Positions 24,999-34,816 are shown, numbered from the stretch's first letter. The stretch: DNA of 64,000 bases from CAIYRG01 sp965247505 (GCA_965247505.1 OZ252020.1:1-64000), one strand, 5' to 3'. Notes: generated by a model not told the origin, from the letters alone. A program made the numbers and translations.

Positions 24999-25433
24999 GT
25001 GCCGAGTGCTCGACAACCCAAATTGACGGGCATTTCGCCTGGGACGACTCACTATTGGGCCACCGAATCGGACCTCATGAACGCCGACACGCACAAAACG
25101 TTGACGACCTTGCTCAAGCCGTTCAGCAGCGCGCCAAGCACAATCCGCGCCGAAGGAATCTCCACATCTGGCAGAACCGCGAAAGGTTGCAAACACAGTG
25201 CCTTCGTTAAGGTGTGGAGGAACTATTCCATATAAGATACCCCATCTCCATCCGTCACACCGTCAGAACCCTTGCCTAGCAACGATTCCAGCGGTTCAGT
25301 ATCCGTCACAAACTTGAACCCTGTGACGGATACGAAAACGCGCAAAGTCCCGGTTACCAACGGTTGTGACGGTGTGACGGATACGGCGGCCCCCCACCTC
25401 GTTAGAGGCCATCGCTTTCGAGCAATCGGAACG
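24999..25433 (+). pseudogene. DUF3631-type (phage/plasmid helicase-primase) C-terminal remnant
   Basis: The frame …THKTLTTLLKPFSSAPSTIR, then TSGRTAKGCKHSAFVKVWRN resembles the end of DUF3631 proteins (L-x-x-L-L-K-P-x-x-I-x-P-x-T-I-R … T-x-K-G-Y-x-x-x-x-F-x-x-x-W-x-R-Y). It stops at 25235. In another frame the low-complexity continuation SVTPSEPLPSNDSSGSVSVT and VPVTNGCDGVTDT runs on to about 25433, as expected for the Ser/Thr/Val-Thr-rich tail. It has decayed by at least one frameshift and has no N-terminal part. It may be all that is left of a prophage or plasmid module. Confidence 0.4.
25251..25381. repeat. Nested inverted repeats of TCCGTCACA
   Basis: A 15-bp inverted repeat (TCCGTCACACCGTCA at 25251-25265 and its complement at 25367-25381) encloses a second 12-bp inverted repeat (GTATCCGTCACA at 25299-25310 and 25322-25333, 11-base loop). 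They lie in the low-complexity tail of the DUF3631 remnant, so they may simply reflect repeated Val-Thr-Asp codons. Confidence 0.6.
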
Positions 25434-26079
25434 CGAGGCTAAGGCACGCCGTCGTGTCGTGACCCATCACTCGGACGAGTCACAATAGGATACCTAAACG
25501 GACAGATCATGAGCTAGCGACAAATCACCAGGGCCAGGGTTGACGCGATAGGTCAACAGCAACCCACCCCGCGGCTTCGCTTCGCGTCAGACACGGCGCG
25601 ACACGAAGCCCCGTGAGACCCTCCTACCGGCTACCGCGGCAAAGCCACATGATAACCGGCGGGAAATATCGCATGGCCGACACTATTCGCCGCCATGGTA
25701 GCTGACTTTTGGTCCGTCGTTGACAGGTGGCGGCGTTTTATGTGGCACCGGTGGCACCAGACAATTGAAGTCTGCGTACAGGGGCCAATTTTCCTAAGCG
25801 GTCCCGCAGAATACCAGAAAAGCTTGTACTAATTATTGGACGAAATTGGGGGTGAGCTAATAAGAGCATATAAAATAGTAATATAATTCAATGATATAAA
25901 TAAATTCTGTAGCGGAGGCTACGGAAGCAACGGACTAGTTTTCGGGCCGAGTTCTTTATTCAAAGCCCAATTTCCTGGAAAATATCCGGGGGCGATAGCT
26001 TTGACGGACGCCACACGCTCTAATGTGCTAGCATAAGCGCACAAAACTGGGGCACATGATATTGGCCACGGGTGAGCAT
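25434..26079. other. Gene-poor stretch upstream of panB
   Basis: No coding frame with recognisable similarity was found on either strand. The part at 25855-25920 is strongly AT-rich (repeated ATATAA-like stretches) compared with its surroundings. A terminator or defined promoter for panB could not be assigned. Confidence 0.5.
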
Positions 26080-26892
26080 ATGACCACACACCGCATCACA
26101 GCGCCGGAAATCCGAGCGCGCAAGGGCAAGACGCCAATCGTTTGTCTGACTTGCTACCATGCGCATACCGCGGGCCTTCTCGATAAACATGTCGATCTGA
26201 TGCTCGTCGGCGATACGCTCGGCATGGTTATTCACGGCATGGAAACCACACTTGGCGTCACGCTCGACATGATGATCTTGCACGGCAAAGCGGTGATGCG
26301 CGGCGCGAAACAAGCGTTGGTTGTTGTCGATATGCCCTTTGGATCCTATGAGGAAAGTCCGGAGATCGCATTTCGCAATGCCTCGCGCGTGATGCAGGAG
26401 ACGGGCTGCAGTGCAGTAAAGCTCGAAGGCGGGGCGCGCATGGTGGAAACAATCCGCTATTTGACACTGCGCGGCATTCCGGTTGTGGGCCATGTCGGGA
26501 TGACACCTCAAATGGTTCAGGTTCTGGGTGGATTTAAAACCCAAGGACGCGAGCATTCCGAGTGGGATGCCATTGTCGCGGACGCCAGAGCGGTTGATGA
26601 GGCAGGCGCTTTTGCCCTCGTTCTTGAGGCCATGACGGAACCATTGGCGGCAAAGATCACGGGCGAAGTCGCGATTCCGACGATCGGGATTGGCGCTTCT
26701 CCCGATTGCGATGGACAGATCCTGGTGACCGAGGACATGCTTGGGCTCAACCCGGCTCCGCCTAGATTTGTCAGGGAATATGCCCATTTGGGGGCGGAAA
26801 TCGAAGCAGCGGTGGAAGCCTACGCTGGCGATGTCCGAAAACGGCGTTTTCCGTCTAAGGAAAATGTCTACAGCATGAAGAAAAGGGCATAG
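26080..26892 (+). CDS. panB: 3-methyl-2-oxobutanoate hydroxymethyltransferase
   Basis: The enzyme transfers a hydroxymethyl group from methylenetetrahydrofolate to α-ketoisovalerate, the first committed step of pantothenate and CoA synthesis. It has 270 residues from MTTHRITAPEIRARKGKTPI (ATG 26080 behind GGGTGAGC); the ATG at 26056 is a less likely start. Motifs are VDLMLVGDTLGMVIHG (Mg2+ and ketopantoate site), VVVDMPFGSYEESPE, AVKLEGG, PVVGHVGMTPQ and IPTIGIGASPDCDGQILV. It is not followed by panC here. Confidence 0.96.
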   Translation: MTTHRITAPEIRARKGKTPIVCLTCYHAHTAGLLDKHVDLMLVGDTLGMVIHGMETTLGVTLDMMILHGKAVMRGAKQALVVVDMPFGSYEESPEIAFRNASRVMQETGCSAVKLEGGARMVETIRYLTLRGIPVVGHVGMTPQMVQVLGGFKTQGREHSEWDAIVADARAVDEAGAFALVLEAMTEPLAAKITGEVAIPTIGIGASPDCDGQILVTEDMLGLNPAPPRFVREYAHLGAEIEAAVEAYAGDVRKRRFPSKENVYSMKKRA

Positions 26893-26996
26893 CGCGGATA
26901 AGCCTTTGCCAGCGGCCCGACAAACGGCTAAATCCCTATACGATCAAAGGCTTGTCACGCCATCATGGCGGCTCGCGCAGTTGAGGAAATGATTCC

Positions 26997-27743
26997 GTGG
27001 TCGACATCTTCAGTGAAGTCGAAGAAGAAGTCAGAAAAGAACGCTGGGAACAGCTCTGGAAGAGCTACGGCACGTTCATCATCATCGCGGCCGGTGCGGT
27101 CGTGGTGAGCGTTGCTGGCTGGCAGGCCTGGGAACGATATAGCCAGTCTCAACGGGAAGCGGCTTCATTGGAGTTCAACACGGCTCTGGGAGTGGCCGAG
27201 GCCGGAAATGTCCCACAAGCAGAATCGGACTTGATCACATTTACAGCCGACGCACCTGCCGGTTACGCGAAGCTCGCCGAGTTTCAGTTGGCCAAGGCAC
27301 AACTCGTCCAAGGAAAACGCGACGCGGCGATCGAAAGCTTGCGTCAGCTCATCGAAGACCCCAGTCCACTCCTTAGCTCTCCCGCGCGTCTGCAACTTGC
27401 TTGGCTCCTTGCCGAAACGGCGCCCCGAGCTGAGGTAGACTCAATTATTGCACCGCTGCAGGACGGGCAAAGCCCTTGGCGCTTCGCAGCGGCGGAAATT
27501 TCCGCTTATTTGGATTTGCAAGCCGGAAACCGGGAAGAAGCGGCGGCGGCTTATCAAGCGCTCGCGATCGATCCGGGTGTGTCGGAAGGCACTACTCAGA
27601 GGGCCGGAGCAATTGCGCAGTTCTTGCGTGCAAACGCTGCCCAGGCGACAAATGCGCCTGAGGCGGGAGAGAGTGAAACTCCCAGCGGCGCAGCAGAATT
27701 ACCGACAGCAACCGCCGAACAAAACGATCAAGAGGCTCCCTAA
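26997..27743 (+). CDS. YfgM-like membrane-anchored tetratricopeptide protein
   Basis: The 248-residue protein starts at GTG 26997 (GAGGA upstream). It has a basic cytoplasmic N-terminus (EEEVRKERWEQLWKSYGTFI), one membrane helix (IIIAAGAVVVSVAGWQAW, residues ~26-44) and periplasmic TPR-like helices (Tpr_21/YfgM type: FNTALGVAEAGNVPQAESDL, YAKLAEFQLAKAQLVQGKRD). A Pro/Ala/Thr-rich tail follows. Genes of this family stand immediately before bamB and der in many proteobacteria, as here, and relate to the Sec/periplasmic chaperone network. It is separated from bamB by one base. Confidence 0.85.
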   Translation: MVDIFSEVEEEVRKERWEQLWKSYGTFIIIAAGAVVVSVAGWQAWERYSQSQREAASLEFNTALGVAEAGNVPQAESDLITFTADAPAGYAKLAEFQLAKAQLVQGKRDAAIESLRQLIEDPSPLLSSPARLQLAWLLAETAPRAEVDSIIAPLQDGQSPWRFAAAEISAYLDLQAGNREEAAAAYQALAIDPGVSEGTTQRAGAIAQFLRANAAQATNAPEAGESETPSGAAELPTATAEQNDQEAP

Positions 27744-27744
27744 A

Positions 27745-29091
27745 ATGACTATGCGCAGGCAAATTCCACTGGCTATAGCGCTGATCGCGACATTGCCTTT
27801 GGCAGGATGCGAGACCCTTACCGACCTCGTCACTTTCGCCGGTGAGGATCCCATTTTAGAGGGAGAGCGAATTCCCATCATGGCGGCGGAAGCGGACTTT
27901 ACCGCCGATCCGCAGATGGAGGAGATAGAGGTTGAATTGCCGCCTCCGACGTCGAACGAGGCGTGGCCGCTTCCGGCATCAAATTCCAACAATAGGATTC
28001 CTCACTTACTGGCCACCGGATCGCTTCAACCGATATGGCAGGTCGACGCCGGAAAGGGCACAGATTGGCGTTCGATTCTTACCTCCTCCCCGATTGTCGC
28101 CGACGGGAAAGTCTTCGTCCTCGATGCGTCAGGCCACGTCTTTACCTATAATTCTGGTTCAGGCGCTCCGGTTTGGAACCGCGATTTGGCGCTGGACGGC
28201 GAAGACAACCCCGATCGCAACTATGGCGGCGGAATCGCCTATGAAGATGGGCGTATATACGCCACCACCGGCCACCGTCTCGCCGTAGCGCTCAACGCGA
28301 ATACGGGCGAAGAAATCTGGAGTGTCACAACCGATACGCCGATTCACGCCTCCCCGACTGTCGCCGATGGCCGCGTCTATGTGATCACACTGGAAAACCA
28401 GCTACTCGTTCTCAACTCGGATACTGGCGAGATCCTATGGCAGCATCGCGGTATTGCAGAGCCTTCCGCCCTCGCCGCCAGCTCAAACGCGGCAGTTGCC
28501 GGCGATACGGTCATCGTGCCCTACACGTCGGGCGAGCTTTATGCTTTGCGAACCGATAACGGCATTCCATATTGGGTTGACCAGCTCGCGCGTACCACGA
28601 ATGTGACCGCGTTGACGGTTCTCAACGATATTGCGGGGCGGCCTGTCGTCGATAACGACATGGTATTCGCCATCAGTCATTCAGGGACGCTTGTCGGAAT
28701 AAATATGCGGACGGGAGGGCGCGCTTGGACGCGCAACGTTCCGGGCATTCAGACGCCACTTGTGGTCGGTGAATTCGTCTATGTCGTTTCCACCGAGGGA
28801 CAAGTTTTGTGCCTCAACCGCGGCGACGGGCGGATAAAATGGGTAACACAACTCCCGGCTTTCGAAGATCCAGAAGATCGCGATGGCGTGATCATATGGA
28901 CCGGCCCGTTGCTGGTGAACAACCGCTTGCTGTTGTTTTCCTCGGATGGGCGCGGCGTATCGCTGCTTCCTTCGACCGGTCAGGTTGCCAATCAGATCGG
29001 AATACCCGGAGGAACCTTTATTGCGCCAATTATGGCGAACGGGATTTTATATGTCCTGACCAACGAGGCGGAACTCATCGCACTGCGTTAG
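27745..29091 (+). CDS. bamB: Outer membrane protein assembly factor BamB-like lipoprotein
   Basis: This 448-residue lipoprotein is part of the BAM complex that inserts β-barrels into the outer membrane. The signal ends in LPLAGC with Cys22 as the lipidation site. From residue ~100 on, PQQ-type β-propeller blades repeat (GKVFVLDASGHVFTYNSGSG, GRIYATTGHRLAVALNANTG, GRVYVITLENQLLVLNSDTG, each with a tryptophan shortly after). The gene begins one base after the TPR gene and precedes der, a standard order. Confidence 0.92.
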   Translation: MTMRRQIPLAIALIATLPLAGCETLTDLVTFAGEDPILEGERIPIMAAEADFTADPQMEEIEVELPPPTSNEAWPLPASNSNNRIPHLLATGSLQPIWQVDAGKGTDWRSILTSSPIVADGKVFVLDASGHVFTYNSGSGAPVWNRDLALDGEDNPDRNYGGGIAYEDGRIYATTGHRLAVALNANTGEEIWSVTTDTPIHASPTVADGRVYVITLENQLLVLNSDTGEILWQHRGIAEPSALAASSNAAVAGDTVIVPYTSGELYALRTDNGIPYWVDQLARTTNVTALTVLNDIAGRPVVDNDMVFAISHSGTLVGINMRTGGRAWTRNVPGIQTPLVVGEFVYVVSTEGQVLCLNRGDGRIKWVTQLPAFEDPEDRDGVIIWTGPLLVNNRLLLFSSDGRGVSLLPSTGQVANQIGIPGGTFIAPIMANGILYVLTNEAELIALR

Positions 29092-29174
29092 CACCCCGCT
29101 TTCAAAAGGTCGGCGGCGCAATTTGAAGGCGGCCGCATTCGCATTCACCAGCCGTTCCTAGACGAGGTCGCGTG

Positions 29175-30554
29175 ATGCCCCTCAGCATTGCCATTGTGGG
29201 CCGTCCCAATGTCGGAAAATCGACGCTGTTTAATCGGCTGGCCGGTTCAAAACGCGCCATCGTCGATAACACGCCGGGCGTGACGCGCGACTGGAGCGTC
29301 GCACTTAACAGTTTCGCGGGGCTGGAACTTCGTCTCATCGATACGGCAGGCTTTGAAAAAGCCCCCCCTGAAACTCTTCAGGCGCGCATGCTAGCGCAGA
29401 CCGAAGCAGCCATCGAAGAGGCGGAAATTTGTCTCTTCCTCATCGACGCGCGGGAGGGCGTGACGCCGGGCGACGAAATTGTCGGCGAGGCCTTACGCAA
29501 GAGCGGCAAGCCGGTGATCCTGGCGGCCAATAAATGCGAAGGGCGCGCCGCCGAACCCGGGCTCATGGAAGCCTTTGCTTTGGGATTTGACGAACCCATC
29601 GCGCTCTCCGCAGAACACGGCATTGGCTTCGCCGAGCTAGTTGCTGCGCTGGCACCCTACGCCACCGAAAATCAGAACGACGATTTAGAAAATGACTGCG
29701 AAGACAATGACAGCGAAGACGATGACGAAGGTGAGGATGAGAGGCGCAGTCTAAGGCTTGCGATTGTCGGACGGCCCAATGTCGGAAAATCCAGTCTTCT
29801 CAATCGGATATTAGGCCAAAACCGTTCGTTGGTCGGACCCGAAGCGGGCATCACACGCGATGCGGTGCTTGCGGAATGGCAATATGAGGGCCGTGAAATC
29901 CTACTGCACGACACCGCGGGCCTCAGAAAGAAAGCCAGAGTCGCGGATCGCATTGAGAAAATGTCGGTCGATTCCACACTAAACGCGATCCGATTCGCCG
30001 ATTGCGTTGTGCTGGTCATGGATGCAACCCAGACATTGGAGCGCCAGGATCTAAGCATTGCCGACATGACGGCGCGCGAGGGGCGCGCGCTGATCATTGC
30101 GGTCAATAAATGGGATCTGATCGAAGACCGGCAAGGCGCGCTTAAGACCTTACGCGAAGAAGTCGACCGTTTATTGCCGCAAGTCTTTGGTGCCGAGCTG
30201 GTTGCGGTCTCCGCGCTCACCGGAGAAGGGATGGAGCGCCTTATGCCCGCGGTCATGCAAGCAGACCGCATTTGGAATACGCGCCTTCCTACTTCCGTGC
30301 TTAACCGCTTTCTTGAGGACGCATTGGAGCGCCATCCGCCCCCAGCGATACGCGGGCGGCGCATACGCATCCGCTATATGACCCAGGCGAAAGCCCGCCC
30401 ACCGACTTTCGTGTTGTTCGGAAATCAATTACCCGCACTACACGAAACCTATCTGCGCTATCTCGCCAATGGATTGCGCTCGAAGTTCAAGCTGTTGGGA
30501 ACGCCGATACGATTCAATACGAAATCGTCTAAGAATCCGTTTGCGAATAAATAA
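29175..30554 (+). CDS. der: GTPase Der (EngA), 50S ribosome assembly
   Basis: The protein has about 459 residues and two GTPase domains. Domain 1 has MPLSIAIVGRPNVGKSTLFN and DTAG in LIDTAGFEKAPPE, with NKCE as G4. Domain 2 has LRLAIVGRPNVGKSSLLNRI, DTAGLRKKARV and NKWDL. A very acidic linker (ENDCEDNDSEDDDEGEDE, residues ~177-195) separates them. The C-terminal KH-like domain ends …FRF-type (GTPIRFNTKSSKNPFANK). The GTG at 29172 directly before the ATG is an alternative start. It abuts the convergent SDR gene. Confidence 0.96.
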   Translation: MPLSIAIVGRPNVGKSTLFNRLAGSKRAIVDNTPGVTRDWSVALNSFAGLELRLIDTAGFEKAPPETLQARMLAQTEAAIEEAEICLFLIDAREGVTPGDEIVGEALRKSGKPVILAANKCEGRAAEPGLMEAFALGFDEPIALSAEHGIGFAELVAALAPYATENQNDDLENDCEDNDSEDDDEGEDERRSLRLAIVGRPNVGKSSLLNRILGQNRSLVGPEAGITRDAVLAEWQYEGREILLHDTAGLRKKARVADRIEKMSVDSTLNAIRFADCVVLVMDATQTLERQDLSIADMTAREGRALIIAVNKWDLIEDRQGALKTLREEVDRLLPQVFGAELVAVSALTGEGMERLMPAVMQADRIWNTRLPTSVLNRFLEDALERHPPPAIRGRRIRIRYMTQAKARPPTFVLFGNQLPALHETYLRYLANGLRSKFKLLGTPIRFNTKSSKNPFANK

Positions 30555-31271
30555 CTAACGCACCGACGTGACGAGCTCGCCGTTCTTCTCGCATGAGGGC
30601 AGCAACAGCTCTACAATTTGTGGGGCCATATCTTCTGGAGAAGGCAAGCTCATCGGGTCTTCGCCTGGCATGGCCTGGGCCCGCATATTTGTGCGCGTTG
30701 CGCCGGGATTAAAGAGGTTCACCTTCACATTGGTGCCCGCGCACTCTTGCGCATAGGTGAGCACCATAGACTCAAGCGCCGCCTTGCTCGCGGCATAGCC
30801 GCCCCAAAAGGGCCTTGGGTTGCGCGCCACGCCCGAGCTTATGAAGAGCGCACGCCCAGCGTCGGAGCGTTTCAAGAGCGGATCAAGCGAGCGTATCAGC
30901 CGGTAATTTGCAGTAATGTTCACTGCAACGATTTCGTCCCACATTTTTGGCTGTAAATGCGCGATTGGCGTCGTTTGCCCGAGAATACCGGCATTTCCAA
31001 GCAGAGCGTCCAGCTTTCCCCAGCGCTCGAAGATCGACGCGCCCATGCGGTCCAGACCATCAAAATCTTTTAGATCAAGCGGCACCAAAGTCGCTTCGCC
31101 GCCGCCCTGTTTGATTTCGTCATCGACTTCTTCGAGCCCACCGATCGTGCGCGCCACCAAGACCATATGTGCGCCAGCCTTGCTGAGCGCCAGTGCTGCA
31201 GCACGCCCGATCCCCCGCGACGCGCCGGTGACGAGCGCAACGCGCCCCGAAAGCAAGCCAGCGTCGGGCAT
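30555..31271 (-). CDS. SDR-family oxidoreductase
   Basis: This 238-residue short-chain dehydrogenase has a Rossmann motif VALVTGASRGIGRAAAL, GNAGILG, active-site Ser in ALFISSGVA, and YAASKAALE (Tyr-x3-Lys). The C-terminus (NLFNPGATRTNMRAQAMPGE) is of the general YciK/FabG-like type that follows purF in many alphaproteobacteria. The substrate is unknown. The ATG at 31271 overlaps the purF stop by one base (TGATG), so it is the last gene of the alr-purF operon. Confidence 0.88.
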   Translation of the reverse strand: MPDAGLLSGRVALVTGASRGIGRAAALALSKAGAHMVLVARTIGGLEEVDDEIKQGGGEATLVPLDLKDFDGLDRMGASIFERWGKLDALLGNAGILGQTTPIAHLQPKMWDEIVAVNITANYRLIRSLDPLLKRSDAGRALFISSGVARNPRPFWGGYAASKAALESMVLTYAQECAGTNVKVNLFNPGATRTNMRAQAMPGEDPMSLPSPEDMAPQIVELLLPSCEKNGELVTSVR

Positions 31272-32716
31272 CACACCGCTTCGACGAGCAAGGAAAGCTG
31301 ACGCTGAGCAATGTCCGCATCCGGCTCAACGGGCTCAATCGGATAATCGCCCGTGAAACACGCATCGCAAAATTGCGGGGCATCATTATTGCGCCGCGCT
31401 CCGCCCACCGCGCGATAAAGCCCATCCTTCGAAACAAAAGCGAGGCTGTCGGCTTGAATAAATCTGCGCATTCCTTCGACATCAAACTTATGGGCGAGCA
31501 AGTCTTCGCGGTCGGGCGTATCGACACCGTAAAAACAAGAATGCGTCGTCGGCGGGCTGGCAATTCGAAAATGCACTTCTAACGCGCCGGCCCCGCGTAC
31601 CATCTCGACGATTTTTTTCGATGTCGTACCGCGCACGATGGAATCATCCACCAGCACCACACGCTTACCTTTAAGTTTTTGCCGGTTGGGATTGTGCTTG
31701 AGCTTCACGCCAAGATGGCGAATGCGGTCGGACGGCTCAATAAATGTTCGCCCGACATAATGATTGCGCGTGATCCCCAGTTCGAAAGGCATCCCCGAGG
31801 CCTCGGCGAAGCCGAGCGCCGCTGGAACGCCAGAATCGGGAACCGGAACAACCATATCGGCGGCAACCGGCGCCTCATCCGCAAGCTCCGCGCCAATATT
31901 GCGCCGCACGTCATAGACATTCCGATCTTCGACCTGGGAATCAGGCCGGGAAAAATAGACATATTCGAAGATGCAGAAGCGTTGCGGTTTTGACGCAAAG
32001 GGCTTCAACGATTCGATCCCGTCATGGGTGATGACAACCATTTCTCCTGGCTCGACGTCGCGCACGAATTCGGCGCCGATAATATCGAAGGCGCAGGACT
32101 CCGAGGCCAAAATCCAGGCATCGTCGAGCTTGCCCAAAACCAAAGGCCGCACGCCATACGGATCGCGTGCACCGACGAGTTTTTTTGAGGTCAGCGCGAC
32201 CAAGGAATAGGCGCCCTCGACTTGCTTCAACGCGTCGATCAATCGCTCGGCTACCGGCTTAAACTTGCTTCTGGCGGTGAGATGAATCATCACTTCGGTA
32301 TCGGAAGTGGAATGGAAGATCGCTCCATCGCGCACCAGCTCGTTACGCAAAGTGCGCGCATTGGTGAGATTTCCGTTATGCGCAATCGTGAGCCCACCGC
32401 CGGCAAGATCGGCGAACAGGGGTTGAACATTGCGGGCAACCGAGCCTCCGGCTGTCGAGTAGCGCACATGGCCGATGGCATGCGGCCCACGCAAATGCGC
32501 GGCGTGTCCATGCTTGCCAAACACATCGCCCACAAGACCGATATGACGCTCGGCGGTAAACTGCGTTCCGTCGAAGGCGACGATTCCCGCCGCCTCTTGC
32601 CCCCTATGCTGAAGCGCATGCAGCCCGAGCGCGGTGAGCGCCGGCGCGTCCTCATGACCGAACACGCCGAAGACGCCGCATTCGTCATGCAATTTGTCGT
32701 CGAAAGGGGCTGTCAT
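31271..32716 (-). CDS. purF: Amidophosphoribosyltransferase
   Basis: The enzyme catalyses the first committed step of purine synthesis, from PRPP and glutamine to 5-phosphoribosylamine. It has 481 residues. A 12-residue propeptide precedes the catalytic Cys13 (HDECGVFGVFGHEDA). HALQHRGQEAAGI and NGNLTN belong to the glutaminase domain. The PRPP-binding site is VVLVDDSIVRGTTSKKIVEM. No Fe-S-type Cys cluster was verified, although Cys residues occur near FCDACFTGDYP. It lies 13 bases after cvpA. Confidence 0.96.
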   Translation of the reverse strand: MTAPFDDKLHDECGVFGVFGHEDAPALTALGLHALQHRGQEAAGIVAFDGTQFTAERHIGLVGDVFGKHGHAAHLRGPHAIGHVRYSTAGGSVARNVQPLFADLAGGGLTIAHNGNLTNARTLRNELVRDGAIFHSTSDTEVMIHLTARSKFKPVAERLIDALKQVEGAYSLVALTSKKLVGARDPYGVRPLVLGKLDDAWILASESCAFDIIGAEFVRDVEPGEMVVITHDGIESLKPFASKPQRFCIFEYVYFSRPDSQVEDRNVYDVRRNIGAELADEAPVAADMVVPVPDSGVPAALGFAEASGMPFELGITRNHYVGRTFIEPSDRIRHLGVKLKHNPNRQKLKGKRVVLVDDSIVRGTTSKKIVEMVRGAGALEVHFRIASPPTTHSCFYGVDTPDREDLLAHKFDVEGMRRFIQADSLAFVSKDGLYRAVGGARRNNDAPQFCDACFTGDYPIEPVEPDADIAQRQLSLLVEAV

Positions 32717-32729
32717 TCCGTAGGAGTCC

Positions 32730-33389
32730 TTAAGGTGCTCCCGTGGTTTCGATGAGCCTATCTAGCGCGGCGCGTTCCTCGGCGCCATAGGTTTGCGAAT
32801 CCGCCTCCAAAGGCGGATTTTCGGCGGTTTGAGGGAGGGCAATCGGCTCTGGCGCGGCCGTGAAGCTAGGAGTAGCAGTCAAATCGCTTAACGGGATGTC
32901 GTCCGGTGGGGGGACCAAGGACAGCAATACGTCGCTCGTGTTTTCGACGACCGGGAATAGCCGCGCCTCCATTAACCAAGAGGGCTGGCTCTGCGGCGGA
33001 ACCAGAATCGAGAATACGATGTGGGCGAGGCCAACAATGACAAGCCCTCGTCCGACCCCAAAGACAAAGCCCAACGCACGATCTACCGGGCCAATTTCCG
33101 TTCGTTTGACGGTCTCGGCAAAGCGATGGCTCATATAGGACAGGGGAATCAGAACGATCATAAAGATGCCGACAAACACGCCAAAATCGGCAAGCCAATC
33201 GGGCGAAATATACTCGCGCAGCATTGGCCGAAAACTTGGGAAAAGACGCAGCGTCAAATAGGCAGAGACCGCCCAAGAAAAGATGGACAGCGTTTCGCGC
33301 AGCAGACCGCGCCATGTCGCAAATAAAGCGGACACCAAAATCACAACTGCGATCAGAAGATCGACAATGGTGACGAAAACTTCACCCAT
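32730..33389 (-). CDS. cvpA: CvpA family membrane protein
   Basis: The 219-residue protein has four hydrophobic segments in residues ~5-110 (VTIVDLLIAVVILVSALFAT, WAVSAYLTLRLF, FGVFVGIFMIVLIPLSYMSH, LGFVFGVGRGLVIVGLAHIV). GxxRG-type glycine motifs follow, and then a soluble Pro/Ala-rich tail. CvpA is needed for colicin V production and envelope integrity in enterobacteria; its exact role is unknown. The radA-cvpA-purF order is common in the class. Confidence 0.9.
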   Translation of the reverse strand: MGEVFVTIVDLLIAVVILVSALFATWRGLLRETLSIFSWAVSAYLTLRLFPSFRPMLREYISPDWLADFGVFVGIFMIVLIPLSYMSHRFAETVKRTEIGPVDRALGFVFGVGRGLVIVGLAHIVFSILVPPQSQPSWLMEARLFPVVENTSDVLLSLVPPPDDIPLSDLTATPSFTAAPEPIALPQTAENPPLEADSQTYGAEERAALDRLIETTGAP

Positions 33390-33397
33390 GATTCGCC

Positions 33398-34816
33398 TCA
33401 GCTTGGGGCGGATTGTACCACTTTCGGGCCGCCAGCAGAGCGCCCAAGCTTGGCGTTTTCACCGCAAATTACCTCTGCCAGCTCCGCCACATCGGCCACA
33501 TGGGTAATTTGAAGGCCAGAACCCCCGGTTTTTGTGCCCTTAGGCAATATTGCACTCTTAAAACCAAGTTTCTCTGCTTCTTTAAGCCGCGACTCGCCAT
33601 GCGGCACTGAGCGCACATCGCCCGATAGGCTGATCTCGCCGAACACCACACAGTCCCCAGAAACGGGTTTGCCGCTGAAAGAGGAAATAAGCGCTGCAGC
33701 CGCGGCTAAATCCGCTGCAGGCTCATTTACTTTGAGGCCGCCTGCCACGTTCAAATAGACATCCTGGCCCGATATTCCGAGCCCGCCTCGGGCATCGAGA
33801 ACAGCCAGCACCATAGATAGACGTGCATTGTCCCAGCCGACCACCGCGCGCCGCGGCGTTCCATAGGATGCCGGCGCCACCAGGGCCTGAATTTCTACCA
33901 GCAGTGGGCGCGTTCCTTCCACGCCGGCAAATACTGCGGAACCGGGTGCAAGACCGGAACGATCGCCAAGGAAAAGCGCCGACGGATTTGCAACTTCCTC
34001 GAGGCCGCTTCCGGTCATCTCGAAAACGCCGATCTCGTCGGTAGGCCCGAAACGGTTTTTCACAGCACGCAAAATTCGGAAATGATGGCCGCGCTCACCC
34101 TCGAAATAGAGAACCGCATCGACAAGGTGCTCGACCGCTTTAGGCCCAGCGATCTGGCCGTCCTTGGTCACGTGACCAATTAACAGCAGCGCCGTACCGG
34201 ACGCTTTCGCATAGCGCACCAGATCATGGGTCGCCGTGCGAAGCTGCGTGATGGTACCGGGCGGGGCATCCAAGCTTTGTGTCCATATGGTTTGAATGGA
34301 ATCGATCACGAGCATGCCGGGCGGTTTTCCCACCCCCAATGTCGCTAGAATATCCTCGACACATGTTGCCGAGCCGAGTTCCATCGGGGAATCGGACAAC
34401 CCCATTCGTGCCGCGTGCAAACGCATTTGCGCCAGCGCTTCTTCACCAGAAATATAGACCGCGCGGCCGCCCGATTTGGCATAGGAGGCGAGTGCTTGGA
34501 ACATGATGGTCGATTTTCCGACGCCCGGATCACCCCCGATAAGCAGCGCAGAGCCAGGCACAAGCCCGCCACCGGCAACACGATCAAATTCGGGAATGCC
34601 GCAAACAAGGCGCTGAGGCTCCTTGTCCTTCGAGGCCAGACCTTCCAAAGCAAAGCGCCTGCCCTTCACACTACGCCGTGCGCCGGCACCGGCGGGTGGC
34701 GATGGGCCCTCTTCCACCAAAGTGTTCCAGGCGCCGCAATCATCGCAGCGGCCGGACCATTTTGAGTGCACCGCGCCGCACGCTTGGCAGGAGAAATTGA
34801 CGCCGCTTCGGGCCAT
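33398..34816 (-). CDS. radA: DNA repair protein RadA
   Basis: The 472-residue RecA-like helicase/branch-migration protein has a zinc finger FSCQACGAVHSKWSGRCDDC at the N-terminus, Walker A IGGDPGVGKSTIMFQ, the RadA-specific VKNRFGPTDEIGVFEM and a Lon-like C-terminal domain. The ATG at 34816 shares one base with the mlaF stop (TGATG). The 35-codon longer start would overlap mlaF and lacks homology. Confidence 0.96.
   Translation of the reverse strand: MARSGVNFSCQACGAVHSKWSGRCDDCGAWNTLVEEGPSPPAGAGARRSVKGRRFALEGLASKDKEPQRLVCGIPEFDRVAGGGLVPGSALLIGGDPGVGKSTIMFQALASYAKSGGRAVYISGEEALAQMRLHAARMGLSDSPMELGSATCVEDILATLGVGKPPGMLVIDSIQTIWTQSLDAPPGTITQLRTATHDLVRYAKASGTALLLIGHVTKDGQIAGPKAVEHLVDAVLYFEGERGHHFRILRAVKNRFGPTDEIGVFEMTGSGLEEVANPSALFLGDRSGLAPGSAVFAGVEGTRPLLVEIQALVAPASYGTPRRAVVGWDNARLSMVLAVLDARGGLGISGQDVYLNVAGGLKVNEPAADLAAAAALISSFSGKPVSGDCVVFGEISLSGDVRSVPHGESRLKEAEKLGFKSAILPKGTKTGGSGLQITHVADVAELAEVICGENAKLGRSAGGPKVVQSAPS

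Noticed and set aside
25251..25381. Iteron-like TCCGTCACA repeats as a replication origin
   Set aside because: The repeats read as Ser-Val-Thr / Val-Thr-Asp codons continuing the DUF3631-type tail in another frame, so low-complexity coding sequence explains them better than an origin.
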